Source: Arthrobacter castelli DSM 16402 | Lineage (GTDB): Bacteria; Actinomycetota; Actinomycetes; Actinomycetales; Micrococcaceae | Assembly (NCBI RefSeq): GCF_000430705.1 | Contig: NZ_AUMN01000014.1 | Span: 1 to 64,000 of the forward strand | Length of the DNA stretch: 64,000 nt | Direction of reading: 5' to 3' | Part shown: positions 33,657 through 43,793 of the stretch, piece by piece | How positions within the stretch are numbered: the stretch's first letter is position 1 | How the letters are laid out: the number at the start of each line of letters is the position of its first letter | Notes under the pieces: generated by a model | Seen by the model: the letters and a program-made list of their open reading frames with translations, nothing else | What the model was told of the DNA's origin: nothing | Databases searched by the model: none | Made by a program: the position numbers and the translations under genes

Positions 33657-34871
33657 CTACTCCAATTCCTTCAGCGCGTCAGACAGCAGTGCGGCAGGGT
33701 CGCCGAGCGATTCGTGGATCCCGTTGCGACCCACGACCTCGCCACCGATGACGACGGTCTCCACGTCCGACGCCGTCGCGGCCAGCACGACCTGTTCCCC
33801 CTCCGCCCCAATGGTCCGGACGCTGTCGGATCGAACATGAATCTGGTCTTCGTGGGGTTGCGGTGCGTCGCCGGCGATCAAGCCAGCGCCGCCGGCGAGA
33901 CTCCTGGCGCCGCCGGTGCTGGACGCGGCGACCAATTCCGACGGCGTGAACCGCCCCCGCGCTCCGCTGCGCAGCCGCTCCCCGTGCTCCAGCGCGCGCA
34001 TCTCCAACAACGGGTCGACGACGGCATGCTGGTCGGTGCCCAGCGCAATCACCGCGCCGGCGCCGGCCAGCTCCAGGGCGGGGCCGATCCCGTCGGCCAG
34101 GTCCGCTTCCGTCGTCGGGCACATCACGATGTTCGCTCCGGCGGCGCCGAGCAGTTCGATGTCGCGCTGGGTCAAATGCGTAGCATGCACGGCCGACAAC
34201 CGGTGGGACAACAGCCCCTGTTCGGCCAGCAGTTCCGTGGGGGTGAGTCCGTACGCCTCCGAACAGGCGCGGTTCTCACCGGGCTGCTCGGACAGGTGGA
34301 CGTGCAGCGGCAACTGCGGATCCAGCTGCCCGGCAATGGTGCCCAACGACTCCGGATCGACGGCCCTCACCGAGTGGATTGCCGCACCCACACTGACGTA
34401 TGCCGGGTCATAGGTCCGCTCAAACGCGGCACGCAGCGAGTCCAGCCGGGCCAGCCAGTCCGCGGCGTCGTCGTCGGCAAACCGGGCCTGCTCCTCACTG
34501 AGCAGCTGACCGATTCCGCCCTTCAGGTAGCAAGTGTCCAGCAGCGTCAGGCGGATGCCGGCGTTCCGGGCGGCGCGGGCCAGCGCGTGCTCCATGTCGT
34601 GGTCGGGATACGGGGTTCCATCCGGCCGATGGTGGACGTAATGGAACTCGCCGACGGCGCTGAAGCCAGCCGTGACCATCTCCGCGTAGACGGCGGTGGC
34701 CAGCTTTTCGTACAGCTCGGGCGTCAGGGCGGCCGCATGCCGGTACATCTGTTCGCGCCAGCTCCAGAAACTGCCCCGCCCGGTGTGCGTCCGGCCACGC
34801 AACACCCGGTGAAAGGCATGGGAATGCGCATTAACTGCGGCGGGCAGCATCACAGGCGGCGGCGCGCTCAC
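33657..34871 (-). CDS. hutF: Formimidoylglutamate deiminase, N-terminally short
   Basis: 404 residues. Converts N-formimidoylglutamate to N-formylglutamate and ammonia. Metal ligands: H16 and H18 in NAHSHAFHR, then HLSEQ, HATHL and the Asp in GTDQH. The start is the GTG at 34871, which overlaps the previous stop (GTGA) and has GGAGGG six bases upstream. The protein therefore begins only ~13 residues before the first His pair: the N-terminal half of the beta-sandwich, about 45-50 residues in usual HutF proteins, is missing. No family-like sequence lies further upstream in this frame, because the M20 gene occupies it. Confidence 0.88.
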   Translation of the reverse strand: MSAPPPVMLPAAVNAHSHAFHRVLRGRTHTGRGSFWSWREQMYRHAAALTPELYEKLATAVYAEMVTAGFSAVGEFHYVHHRPDGTPYPDHDMEHALARAARNAGIRLTLLDTCYLKGGIGQLLSEEQARFADDDAADWLARLDSLRAAFERTYDPAYVSVGAAIHSVRAVDPESLGTIAGQLDPQLPLHVHLSEQPGENRACSEAYGLTPTELLAEQGLLSHRLSAVHATHLTQRDIELLGAAGANIVMCPTTEADLADGIGPALELAGAGAVIALGTDQHAVVDPLLEMRALEHGERLRSGARGRFTPSELVAASSTGGARSLAGGAGLIAGDAPQPHEDQIHVRSDSVRTIGAEGEQVVLAATASDVETVVIGGEVVGRNGIHESLGDPAALLSDALKELE

Positions 34872-36106
34872 AGCAGGCCCTCCAGTACATCGGCCAACGC
34901 GTCGGCGCCAGCGTCCGCATCGTCGCGTTCGACCCATTCCTCGGGCGAGTGCGAGATGCCGGTGGGGTTGCGGACAAAGAGCATGGCTGAAGGAACGACG
35001 GCGGCCAGCACACCGGCGTCGTGCCCGGCCCCGGTTGCCAGCGACGGTGCCTGCGGCAGTAAATCATGCAACCGGCTCTGCAGCCCGGCGTCCAAATGGA
35101 CGGTGTTGCTGTAGGACTCCTCGGTCAGGGTGACGGTGCACCCCTCGTTGGCGGCGGCGATCTGCGCCTTGCCGTGGATCGTCTCGACCAATGCGGCCGT
35201 CACGGAGTCGTCGGGGTGGCGCACGTCCATCCACATCTCAACGGCCGAGGCGATGACATTGGTGCCTCCCGGAAGTGGCTGCAGCCGGCCGATCGTCGCA
35301 CGCGCGTCGTCCCGGCCGGCGGCGACCCGTTGCACCGCGAGGACGACCTGCGCCGCGGCGACCATGGGATCGGCGCGGTCGGACATCAGCGTGGTGCCGG
35401 CGTGGTTCCCCTGCCCCCTGACGGTGAATTTCCAGCGTCCGTGTCCCAGAATGGACGTTCCGATGGCGACCGAGTTTTCGGCGCCGCCGGCCGGTCCGAG
35501 GTCGATCTGCCCGCGGCCCTGCTCGACGTGCAGTTCAACGAACTGGCCGACGCGGTCGATGGCTTGCGGATCGGCGCCGAGGTGTTGCGGATCCAGGCCG
35601 TGCCGGGCCGCTGCTTCGGCAAAGGTGATGCCGTCCGCGTCCGTCAGGGACCTCGCGCGGTCGGCGTCGATGGCACCGCTCATCAGCCGCGATCCGAGGC
35701 AGGCGACGCCGAAGCGGGAGCCCTCTTCCTCCGGAAACGCGGTGACGGCCAGCGGTCGGGCGCCGCCCTCGCCGGCGGTGATCCCGCGGGCGCGCAGCTT
35801 GTCGACGGCGGCGAGCGCCGAGGCGACTCCCAGCGGCCCGTCGAAGGCACCACCGCCGGGGACGGAATCCAGATGGCTGCCGGTGACCAGGGCCTGGGGA
35901 CCGGACGACGACGGCGATCCCCACCAGGCCCAGATGGCGCCGTTGCGATCGGTCTCCACGTCGAGTCCGCGGCGTTGGGCCTGCTCGATGAACCAGCTGC
36001 GCAGGTCGAGTTCGGCGGCCGAGTACACCGGGCGGCTGTACCCGCCGCGCCGCGGGTCCCGGCCGACGTCGTCGATCGAATCAAGGACTTGGGATACGGT
36101 TTCCAT
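34868..36106 (-). CDS. M20-family amidohydrolase (allantoate/N-carbamoyl-amino-acid type), probable HutG substitute
   Basis: 412 residues. Two-metal M20 enzyme of the allantoate amidohydrolase/beta-ureidopropionase group: H78 and D89 in GSHLDSVPGGGAFDGPLG, the Glu run E126-E128 in FPEEEGS, and the His in ELHVEQG. The dimerisation domain (FTVRGQGNHAGTT) and the last ligand (SHSPEE) are present. It is locked between hutU and hutF, where a formylglutamate hydrolase is needed to finish the HutF route, and no classical hutG is nearby. I infer it cleaves N-formylglutamate; the sequence alone does not fix the substrate. Confidence 0.82.
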   Translation of the reverse strand: METVSQVLDSIDDVGRDPRRGGYSRPVYSAAELDLRSWFIEQAQRRGLDVETDRNGAIWAWWGSPSSSGPQALVTGSHLDSVPGGGAFDGPLGVASALAAVDKLRARGITAGEGGARPLAVTAFPEEEGSRFGVACLGSRLMSGAIDADRARSLTDADGITFAEAAARHGLDPQHLGADPQAIDRVGQFVELHVEQGRGQIDLGPAGGAENSVAIGTSILGHGRWKFTVRGQGNHAGTTLMSDRADPMVAAAQVVLAVQRVAAGRDDARATIGRLQPLPGGTNVIASAVEMWMDVRHPDDSVTAALVETIHGKAQIAAANEGCTVTLTEESYSNTVHLDAGLQSRLHDLLPQAPSLATGAGHDAGVLAAVVPSAMLFVRNPTGISHSPEEWVERDDADAGADALADVLEGLL

Positions 36107-36117
36107 TCTTTCCCCGC

Positions 36118-37773
36118 TTACTTTTCGCGCATGGGGATGCGGACGCCGCGTTCGTCGGCGACCTCGGTGGCCCGGTCGTAGCCGGCGTCGACGTGCCGGA
36201 TCACACCCATGCCCGGATCGTTGGTCAGCAGCCGTTCCAGCTTCTCCGCCGCCAAGTCGGAACCGTCGGCGACCGAGACCTGCCCGGCGTGGATGGAGCG
36301 GCCGATGCCGACACCCCCGCCATGGTGGATCGACACCCAGGTCGCCCCGGAGGCGGTGTTGAGCATGGCGTTCAGCAGCGGCCAGTCGGCGATCGCGTCG
36401 GATCCATCGGCCATACCCTCGGTCTCCCGGTAAGGCGAAGCCACCGACCCGGAATCGAGGTGGTCACGTCCAATCACGATCGGCGCCGACACCTTGCCCT
36501 CGGCGACGAGCCGGTTGAACAGCGCCCCGGCCTTGGCCCGCTCGCCGTAGCCCAGCCAGCAGATCCGCGCCGGCAGTCCCTCAAACTCCACGTGCTCGGC
36601 CGCCGCCTTCAGCCAGGTATGCAGATGTTCCTTCTCCGGGAAGAGTTCCATCAGCGCCTGGTCGGTGACCTCAATATCCTTCGGATCTCCCGAAAGCGCC
36701 ACCCAGCGGAACGGGCCCAGCCCCTCGCAGAACAGCGGACGGATGTATGCCGGCACGAAGCCGGGGAAATCGAAGGCGCGGTCGTAACCGCCCTGACGGG
36801 CTTCGTCACGGATGGAGTTGCCGTAGTCGAACACTTCGGCGCCGGCGTCGGCGAACCCGACCATCGCCTCCACGTGGGTGGCCATCGACTCCTGCGCCTT
36901 CTTGGTGAACCCTTCCGGATCCGACTCGGCCTCAGCTTTCCAGTCCTCCATAGAGATACCGGCCGGCAGGTAGCTGAGCGGGTCGTGGGCCGAGGTCTGG
37001 TCGGTGACGATATCGACCGGCTCGCCGCGCTTGAGCAGCTCGGGCAGGATTTCGGCGCAATTGCCGACCAGCCCGACGGACAACGCCGTCCGGGATTCCT
37101 TCGCCTGGCGCACCTTGGCCAGCGCCTCGTCCAGGTCAGCACTGACGACGTCGAGGTACCGCTTGGAGGCGCGCCTGCGCAGCCGGGTCTCATCGACGTC
37201 GATCATCAGCACCACGCCACCGTTGAGCGTGACGGCCAACGGCTGGGCCCCGCCCATGCCGCCGCAGCCACCCGTCACCGTCAACGTCCCGGCCAGGGAC
37301 CCGTTGAACCGTTTAGCGGCGACGGCGGCGAAGGTTTCGAAGGTGCCCTGCAGGATGCCCTGGGTGCCGATGTAGATCCAGGATCCGGCGGTCATCTGCC
37401 CGTACATCATCAGACCTTCTGCCTCGAGCCGGCGGAACTCGGGCCACGTTGCCCAGTCCCCCACCAGGTTGGAGTTGGCCAGCAGCACCCGCGGCGCCCA
37501 CTTGTGGGTCCGGAAGGCGCCGACGGGCTTGCCGGACTGGACCAGCAGCGTCTCGTCGTCGTCAAGCGTTTCCAACGCCTTGACGATGCCGTCGAAGGCT
37601 TCCCAGTTGCGCGCCGCACGTCCGGTTCCGCCGTATACCACCAGGTCGTCGGGCCGCTCGGCGACCTCCGGGTCCAGGTTGTTCATCAGCATCCGCATCG
37701 GCGCTTCGGTCTGCCAGCTCCTGGCGCGCAGCTCGGTGCCCCGGGCCGCGCGTACTTCGCGTGCTCCCTGCAT
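36118..37773 (-). CDS. hutU: Urocanate hydratase
   Basis: 551 residues. Second step of histidine degradation: adds water to urocanate, using tightly bound NAD as an electrophile. Diagnostic segments are [31 protein letters not shown], the nucleotide-binding [21 protein letters not shown], and [15 protein letters not shown] near the C-terminus. It is first in the minus-strand hut operon, 57 bp downstream of the IclR gene, and 11 bp ahead of the M20 gene. Confidence 0.97.
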   Translation of the reverse strand: MQGAREVRAARGTELRARSWQTEAPMRMLMNNLDPEVAERPDDLVVYGGTGRAARNWEAFDGIVKALETLDDDETLLVQSGKPVGAFRTHKWAPRVLLANSNLVGDWATWPEFRRLEAEGLMMYGQMTAGSWIYIGTQGILQGTFETFAAVAAKRFNGSLAGTLTVTGGCGGMGGAQPLAVTLNGGVVLMIDVDETRLRRRASKRYLDVVSADLDEALAKVRQAKESRTALSVGLVGNCAEILPELLKRGEPVDIVTDQTSAHDPLSYLPAGISMEDWKAEAESDPEGFTKKAQESMATHVEAMVGFADAGAEVFDYGNSIRDEARQGGYDRAFDFPGFVPAYIRPLFCEGLGPFRWVALSGDPKDIEVTDQALMELFPEKEHLHTWLKAAAEHVEFEGLPARICWLGYGERAKAGALFNRLVAEGKVSAPIVIGRDHLDSGSVASPYRETEGMADGSDAIADWPLLNAMLNTASGATWVSIHHGGGVGIGRSIHAGQVSVADGSDLAAEKLERLLTNDPGMGVIRHVDAGYDRATEVADERGVRIPMREK

Positions 37774-37829
37774 GATTCTTAGTACCTTTCGTGTGTCTCT
37801 TGGGCTGCTGTTGTTTGATACGTACTCGG

Positions 37830-38498
37830 CTACGCGGCCGGGGCCGCGTGCTGGTCCATGATGGTTTGCGCTTCGTCGGCGACCAGGCGGCCGATGGCGG
37901 CGGCGTCGTCGTCGCTGATCCGGTAACTCGGCGCGACGACGCTCAGGGCGGCCACCACCCGCGAGCCCATCACGATGGGCGCTGCGATGGCGGTGACGTC
38001 GGGTTCCACCCCGTTGCTGACGACGACGTACCCGTCGTCGGGGATCGCCCCGTGCAGGATTTCGCCGGCGGCGGTGCCGTGCAACGGGATGCTGCGGCCC
38101 ACCCAGCTGGTGTGCCGCACCGAGTGCGTTCCTTCTTCGATGGCGATATAGATTCCGGTCTCTTCGCCTTCCGGCATTTTCCGGGACGGAACGTTGAGGT
38201 AGGAGGATTCGCCGGTTTTCGCCACCAGCCGCTTCATCGGTTCGGCGGCCAGCGCGATAAGTGATTCATGGCTCAGCGCCGCGGCACCCAGTTGAACGAT
38301 CCGCATCCCGGGCCGGTAGCCGTCGTCGTCCTTCCGCACAAAGCCGGCCGTTTCCAGCGTGCGCAACAGACGCAACGCCGTACTGGCGGACAGTTCGGCT
38401 TGCCTGGACGCTTCGGCCAGGGTGAGCGAACCGCCGTCGCACACCGCGCCCAACAGTGACAGCGCCCGCTCCACGGTGCGGGTTGATGTGTCGGCCAT
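37830..38498 (-). CDS. IclR-family transcriptional regulator of the hut cluster
   Basis: 222 residues. N-terminal winged helix-turn-helix ([13 protein letters not shown] ... [21 protein letters not shown]) and the C-terminal ligand-binding domain ([43 protein letters not shown]). It is transcribed away from hutH and ahead of hutU, so it probably controls both directions, responding to histidine or urocanate; the ligand is inference. Its position in hut clusters is familiar from other actinobacteria. Confidence 0.92.
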   Translation of the reverse strand: MADTSTRTVERALSLLGAVCDGGSLTLAEASRQAELSASTALRLLRTLETAGFVRKDDDGYRPGMRIVQLGAAALSHESLIALAAEPMKRLVAKTGESSYLNVPSRKMPEGEETGIYIAIEEGTHSVRHTSWVGRSIPLHGTAAGEILHGAIPDDGYVVVSNGVEPDVTAIAAPIVMGSRVVAALSVVAPSYRISDDDAAAIGRLVADEAQTIMDQHAAPAA

Positions 38499-38645
38499 GA
38501 GTTCCTCCTACCAGCGGCACGGTGCCAATTCGCCTCAGCTTCTTGAACTTCAGCGCAAAATGTATTTCACTTAGTAAAACGCTAATTTCATTGTTTGGCA
38601 AGAGCAACCCGGCAACGCCGTCGGCATTCGGAACGAGGAGCACAT
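38499..38645. promoter_or_regulatory. Divergent hut promoter region
   Basis: 147 bp between the IclR gene and hutH. The stretch 38557-38595 is AT-rich against the surrounding DNA and includes TTTCACTTAGTAAA, a plausible but imperfect operator. GAGGAG lies five bases before the hutH ATG at 38646. Confidence 0.45.
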
Positions 38646-40229
38646 ATGACCGGAACCACCACCAGCACCGTTGAAGTATCCGTCGGGCCGCTGGCCGCCG
38701 ACGACGTCGTCGCCGTCACCAGGGACGACGCGCAGATCAGAATCACCGACGAATCAGTTCGCGCCATGACCGAATCGCGCGACGTGATCGAATCAATGGT
38801 CGACGACGACCAGCCGCACTACGGTGTCTCCACCGGCTTCGGCGCGCTGGCCACCAAACACGTCCCCGTCGACATGCGCGCCCAGCTGCAGCGGTCGTTG
38901 ATCCGCAGCCACGCGGCCAGCAGCGGCGCCGAGGTGGATCGGGAAATTATCCGCGGACTGATGCTGCTGCGGCTGTCCACCCTTGCCACCGGCCGCACCG
39001 GTGTCCGCCCCTCGACCGCGCAGGCCTATGCCGGAATCCTCAACGCCGGCATCACTCCCGTCGTCCGCGAATACGGCAGCCTGGGTTGCTCCGGGGACCT
39101 GGCACCGCTGTCCCACTGCGCGCTGGCGCTGATGGGCGAAGGCGAAGTCCGCAACCGCGCCGGCGAGCTGATGAACGCCGGAGACGCGCTCGCCGCCGCC
39201 GGGTTGAGCCCGGTGGAGTTGCGGGAGAAGGAAGGGCTGGCGCTGATCAACGGCACCGACGGGATGCTGGGCATGCTGCTGATGGCCTCATCCGACCTGC
39301 ACCGCCTGCTCAAAATCGCCGATATCTCGGCCGCCATGACAGTCGAGGGGTTGCTGGGCACCGACGCGGTGTTCGCCGAAGACCTGAATCAGCTCCGCCC
39401 GCATCCCGGCCAGGGAGCATCCGCGGCGAACATCCGTTCCGTCCTCGGTGAATCGCCGCTGATCGGCACCCGGCAGTCAGGCGAAGACGGAAAGCGGAGC
39501 TTCACCCGGGTACAGGACGCCTACTCGGTCCGGTGCGCGCCGCAGGTCCACGGCGCCGCCCGCGCTACGCTGGCCCATGCCGAATCCGTCGCCGGATACG
39601 AACTCGATTCGGCCGTGGACAACCCGGTCGTGACGCTGGATGGCCGGATTGAATCGAACGGCAACTTCCACGGCGCGCCGGTCGGGTACGTGTTGGACTT
39701 CCTGGCCATCGCCGTGGCGGACCTGGCCTCGATGAGCGAGCGGCGGACCGACCGGTTCCTCGATCCCGCCCGGAACCACGGACTGAATGCCTTCCTCGCC
39801 GACGATCCCGGGGTCGACTCCGGCCACATGATCGCCCAATACACCCAGGCCGGCATCGTCTCGGAGCTGAAGCGGCTGGCGGCGCCCGCATCGGCGGATT
39901 CCATTCCGTCTTCGGCGATGCAGGAAGACCACGTCTCCATGGGCTGGAGCGCCGGACTCAAGCTGCGCCGCGCCATCGACGGATTGTCGCGGGTGCTGGC
40001 CGTGGAGCTGCTCACCTCGGCTCGTGCGTTGGACATGCGCGACGGCGGCGTGGAACAGGCCAAGACTGCCCCGGCGACGACGGCGGTGCGGAAGCTGATC
40101 CGGACAGTCGTTCCCGCCCCTGGAACCGACCGTTACCTGGCCCCCGAAATCGAGGCGGTGCGGAAGCTGGTCGAATCCGGCGATGCGCTCACGACGGCAG
40201 AAGAAGCCATCGGCTCTGAGCTGTCGTAG
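38646..40229 (+). CDS. hutH: Histidine ammonia-lyase
   Basis: 527 residues. Removes ammonia from histidine to give urocanate. The MIO prosthetic group normally forms from Ala-Ser-Gly; here the site reads GCSGDLAPLSH, i.e. C148-S149-G150. Other signatures are present: YGVSTGFGALA, QRSLIRSHA, GTDGMLGMLL, and the active-site region EDHVSMGWSAG. The start at 38646 follows GAGGAG and is preferred over the upstream in-frame ATG. It is divergent from the regulator and the rest of the hut genes. Confidence 0.96.
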   Translation: MTGTTTSTVEVSVGPLAADDVVAVTRDDAQIRITDESVRAMTESRDVIESMVDDDQPHYGVSTGFGALATKHVPVDMRAQLQRSLIRSHAASSGAEVDREIIRGLMLLRLSTLATGRTGVRPSTAQAYAGILNAGITPVVREYGSLGCSGDLAPLSHCALALMGEGEVRNRAGELMNAGDALAAAGLSPVELREKEGLALINGTDGMLGMLLMASSDLHRLLKIADISAAMTVEGLLGTDAVFAEDLNQLRPHPGQGASAANIRSVLGESPLIGTRQSGEDGKRSFTRVQDAYSVRCAPQVHGAARATLAHAESVAGYELDSAVDNPVVTLDGRIESNGNFHGAPVGYVLDFLAIAVADLASMSERRTDRFLDPARNHGLNAFLADDPGVDSGHMIAQYTQAGIVSELKRLAAPASADSIPSSAMQEDHVSMGWSAGLKLRRAIDGLSRVLAVELLTSARALDMRDGGVEQAKTAPATTAVRKLIRTVVPAPGTDRYLAPEIEAVRKLVESGDALTTAEEAIGSELS

Positions 40230-40302
40230 GGCTGTGGCGGGTCCGGCGATGCAAAGTCCCACATCGCAGCTCGTCCGGTCCCCGGCACATTTCGCCACTG
40301 CC

Positions 40303-41382
40303 CTAGCGCAGCGGTGACAAGGCCTTCGCCACCGGGTCGGCGTCCGTCGTCGATCCGGTGATCAGGGACGCGGCGAGGTCGGCCATCGCCCACGACGTCT
40401 GGATCCCATAACCTCCCTGGCCGGCCAGCCAGAAGAAATCCGGCGCCTCTTCGTCATACCCCACCATCGGCAGCCCGTCGCCCGGTTCAGTGCGCAGGCC
40501 TGTCCACGACCGGACGATATTTTTGATTGAGAACGTGGTGGCGGAGTTGATCCGCTCCACGAGCCGGTCGACGTCCGCCGTGATGGGTTGGGCGTCTTCA
40601 GCCTGGCTGGCGACGGTTTCGCAGGGCGAGATGAGCAATTGTGTACCCTCGGGACGGTAGTAGAAGCTGCCGTCGGCGCCCCGGATCATGTGCCCGTCTT
40701 CGGCCACCGGCCGGGAGGTATCGACGACGGCGGCTGTCCGGCGGTACGGCTCCAGGCCGAGGATCCGGACGCCGAAGATGATTGCCAGCGGGTCGGCCCA
40801 GGCACCGGCGGCGTTTACCACCGTCCCGGCGTGGAAGGCTTCCTCCCCTGCCCCGACGGTCCATCCGGCCGACACCTGTTGCGCCGTGTGCACGGGAGCG
40901 TTGCAATGAATCTGCACCCCGGCGCCAAGCGCCTGGTCCCGATAGTAATCGAGCAGCACATCGGCCTCGACCTGCAGCGCGGAATCGTCCAGGGCGGCAG
41001 CCTGCACTGCTTCCGGTCTCAGCTCCGGGCTGCGGCTTAGCGCTTCGTCGACGGATATCCGCTGCAACACGTCGCTGGCTGCGAGTCTCGCGGCGACGTC
41101 GTCCTCGGTGCCTGTGAAGATCAGCGGCCTGTCGTTGAGGATGCGCCGGCCGATGTGCGCGGAAATATCCTCCACGGCGGCGATCGTCCGCCCGGTCAGG
41201 GTCCGGATCGGCAGCGGACCGTGGCTGGGCTGCAGCTGCCGGGCCGAGCGGGATGAGGCGTGGTACGCGAGTGCACTCTCCGCCTCGACCACCGCCACCT
41301 GCATGTCATTGCCCAGCCGGGCAGCCAGAGAGAGGCCGGCGATGCCGCCACCAACAATGAGCACGTCACAACTTTGCGCCAT
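40303..41382 (-). CDS. FAD-dependent amino-acid oxidase/dehydrogenase (DAO family)
   Basis: 359 residues. The N-terminal Rossmann motif VLIVGGGIAGLSLAARL binds FAD; YHASSRSARQLQPSHG follows, the flavin-contacting stretch typical of glycine/D-amino-acid oxidase relatives such as D-arginine dehydrogenase. Near the C-terminus, WTGLRTEPGDGLPMVGYDEE and WLAGQGGYGIQTSWAMADLA close the FAD site. Its substrate is unknown; the position between histidine and threonine degradation genes suggests amino-acid catabolism. It converges with hutH. Confidence 0.85.
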   Translation of the reverse strand: MAQSCDVLIVGGGIAGLSLAARLGNDMQVAVVEAESALAYHASSRSARQLQPSHGPLPIRTLTGRTIAAVEDISAHIGRRILNDRPLIFTGTEDDVAARLAASDVLQRISVDEALSRSPELRPEAVQAAALDDSALQVEADVLLDYYRDQALGAGVQIHCNAPVHTAQQVSAGWTVGAGEEAFHAGTVVNAAGAWADPLAIIFGVRILGLEPYRRTAAVVDTSRPVAEDGHMIRGADGSFYYRPEGTQLLISPCETVASQAEDAQPITADVDRLVERINSATTFSIKNIVRSWTGLRTEPGDGLPMVGYDEEAPDFFWLAGQGGYGIQTSWAMADLAASLITGSTTDADPVAKALSPLR

Positions 41383-41435
41383 CCAGCCATGCTATATCGC
41401 GCCGCTGACGATGGACCGCTGACGATGGACGCGGA

Positions 41436-42671
41436 CTACGCCCGGCCCACCGTGCGTAGCGCATCACGGCTGGCCACGAAGGCCCGCACACAGGTTTCAA
41501 TATCCTCGGCGCTGTGGGCCGCGGATAGCTGCACCCGGATGCGGGCCGCCTCCTTGGGAACCACCGGGTAGCTGAAGGCCGTCACATACACCCCGTTGGA
41601 GAGCATCTCGTCAGCGATCCGCCCGGCCCGCACGGCGTCGCCGAACATCACCGGGATGATGGCATGCTCGCCCTCGAGCAGCTCGAAATTCTCTTCGGCC
41701 ATCCGCCGGCGGAAGTGCGCGGCGTTCTGCTGGAGCTTGTCCCGCAATTGGCCGCTGCCCGACACCAGTTCGAGGGCTTTCAGCGTCGCGGCCACGATGG
41801 ACGGCGCCAGGCTGTTGGAGAACAGGTAGGGACGTGCCTTTTGCCGCAGCATGGCCACGATTTCGGCCCGGCCGGCCACGTACCCGCCGGACGCGCCGCC
41901 GAGTGCCTTGCCGAACGTGCCGGTGTAGATATCCACCCGGTCGGAGACCCCGGCATGTTCGGGCGTTCCCGCCCCGGTCTTGCCCATGAAACCGACCGCG
42001 TGCGAGTCGTCCACCATCACCAGTGCGTCGTACCGGTCGGCCAGTGCGCAGATCCGGCGCAATGGTGCCAGGTAGCCGTCCATGGAAAAGACACCGTCGG
42101 TGACGATGATCTTCCGGCGAGCCCCGGTGGAACCATCGGTGCGTTCCTGCTCGCCGGCCGCCTGCAGCTGGGCTTCCAGGTCCGCCATGTCACGGTTCCG
42201 GTAGCGGTACCGCTTCGCCTTGCACAGCCGGATGCCGTCGATCAGGGAGGCATGGTTCAAGGCGTCGGAGATGACCGCGTCGTCCGGGCCGAACAGCGGT
42301 TCGAAGACGCCGCCATTGGCATCGAAGCACGACGAGAACAAGATGGTGTCGTCAGTGCCGAGGAAGTCGGACACCCGGCGTTCGAGCAGCAAGTGCTGGT
42401 CCCCGGTGCCGCAGATGAACCGCACGCTGGCCATCCCGAAGCCACGTTCGTCCATCGCTTCTTTCGCGGCGGCAATGATCTCCGGGTGGCCGGCCAGCCC
42501 CAGATAGTTGTTCGCGCAGAAGTTGAGCACCTCGGCCGGTTCGGAGCCCGGCAGCGCCGCTTGGACATGGCTGGACTGCGGGGAACTGATGCTTCGCTCC
42601 GCCTTGAACAACCCGGCCTGGCGGATGTCATCAAGTTCGTCCTGAAGTTCGGCCTGCATCGTCGAATACAC
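41436..42671 (-). CDS. kbl: Glycine C-acetyltransferase (2-amino-3-ketobutyrate CoA ligase)
   Basis: 411 residues. With Tdh it turns threonine into glycine and acetyl-CoA. Alpha-oxoamine synthase fold: [43 protein letters not shown], and the PLP lysine K255 in [16 protein letters not shown]. The C-terminal [22 protein letters not shown] is family-typical. It lies 14 bp behind tdh on the same strand, forming the usual tdh-kbl operon. Confidence 0.96.
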   Translation of the reverse strand: MYSTMQAELQDELDDIRQAGLFKAERSISSPQSSHVQAALPGSEPAEVLNFCANNYLGLAGHPEIIAAAKEAMDERGFGMASVRFICGTGDQHLLLERRVSDFLGTDDTILFSSCFDANGGVFEPLFGPDDAVISDALNHASLIDGIRLCKAKRYRYRNRDMADLEAQLQAAGEQERTDGSTGARRKIIVTDGVFSMDGYLAPLRRICALADRYDALVMVDDSHAVGFMGKTGAGTPEHAGVSDRVDIYTGTFGKALGGASGGYVAGRAEIVAMLRQKARPYLFSNSLAPSIVAATLKALELVSGSGQLRDKLQQNAAHFRRRMAEENFELLEGEHAIIPVMFGDAVRAGRIADEMLSNGVYVTAFSYPVVPKEAARIRVQLSAAHSAEDIETCVRAFVASRDALRTVGRA

Positions 42672-42685
42672 GTTGTTCTCCTTCG

Positions 42686-43729
42686 TTAAACCTGTGTCCA
42701 GTCGAGCACAACCTTGCCGCCGGCGCCATCGCGGGCCGCTTCAAAGCCCTGCTCCCAGTCGGCCGCCGGCAGCTGGTCGGTAATGACGGACGAAATCGCG
42801 TCGTAGAGCCACTCATTGGTCTGCAGCATCGCGCTCATCGCGTACCACGTTTCGTACATTTCCCTGCCATAAATACCCTGCAGGGTCAGCATGTGGGTGA
42901 CGACGGTGGCCCAGTCAATATCAATCGACGACGCCGGCAGCCCCAGCATCGCGATCCGCCCGCCATGGTTCATGTTGGCGATCATTTCCGGCAGTGCGGT
43001 TCGGTGCCCGCTCATCTCGAGTCCGACGTCGAACCCTTCAGCCATCCCCATCGACTGCTGCGCACCGTGGATCTTCGTGCTGGAGACATCAATAGACAAG
43101 TCGACACCCATCGATTGAGCCAGTTGCAGCCGCGGTTCGGACACGTCGGTGATCACAATGTAGCGCGCGCCCACATGGCGGACGACGGCGGCAGCCATCA
43201 GTCCGATCGGTCCGGCGCCGGTGATCAGCACATCCTCGCCCACCAGCGGGAATTTCAACGCCGTGTGCACTGCGTTGCCCAGCGGGTCGAACACCGCGCC
43301 CAGCGCGGGTGTGATTGTCTCGTTCTGCACCCACGCATTGGTCTCGGGAATCACCACGTATTCGGCAAACGCCCCATCACGCTGCACCCCGACGCTGACG
43401 GTATGAATACACAGCTGACGGCGCCCGGCACGGCAATTGCGGCACATCCCGCACACCACATGGCCCTCACCGGAGACCCGGTCGCCGACCTTGGTATTGG
43501 TGACGCCCTCTCCGGTGGTCACGACCTCACCATAGAACTCGTGCCCGGGAATCAGCGGAGCCTTGATGGTGTTCTGCGCCCAGCTGTCCCACGATTGAAT
43601 GTGCAGGTCGGTTCCGCACACACCGGTGGTCAACACCCGGATCTTCACCTCGCCGAACCCGGGCTCCGGCTCCGGCCGGTCCACCAATTCGAACCCAGGC
43701 TGTGCCGCGGACTTGTAAAGCGCTTTCAC
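42686..43729 (-). CDS. tdh: L-threonine 3-dehydrogenase
   Basis: 347 residues, GTG start. Oxidises threonine with NAD to 2-amino-3-ketobutyrate. Zinc-type medium-chain dehydrogenase: catalytic zinc ligands C38, H63 and E64 ([19 protein letters not shown]), structural zinc cysteines C93, C96, C99 and C107, and the NAD fold [26 protein letters not shown] precedes the start, cradled in the loop of a small inverted repeat. Confidence 0.96.
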   Translation of the reverse strand: MKALYKSAAQPGFELVDRPEPEPGFGEVKIRVLTTGVCGTDLHIQSWDSWAQNTIKAPLIPGHEFYGEVVTTGEGVTNTKVGDRVSGEGHVVCGMCRNCRAGRRQLCIHTVSVGVQRDGAFAEYVVIPETNAWVQNETITPALGAVFDPLGNAVHTALKFPLVGEDVLITGAGPIGLMAAAVVRHVGARYIVITDVSEPRLQLAQSMGVDLSIDVSSTKIHGAQQSMGMAEGFDVGLEMSGHRTALPEMIANMNHGGRIAMLGLPASSIDIDWATVVTHMLTLQGIYGREMYETWYAMSAMLQTNEWLYDAISSVITDQLPAADWEQGFEAARDGAGGKVVLDWTQV

Positions 43730-43750
43730 TGATACTTCCCTTCCGTATCA
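43730..43750 (-). promoter_or_regulatory. Inverted repeat enclosing the tdh ribosome site
   Basis: TGATAC (43730-43735) and GTATCA (43745-43750) are exact complements, and the purine-rich ribosome site lies in the 9-base loop. It may be an operator or a weak translational hairpin; another TATCA lies at 43785. Confidence 0.35.
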
Positions 43751-43793
43751 CCCTCGGGCGTCGTTGCCCGCCGCTCTACGGTATCAAGAGTCG

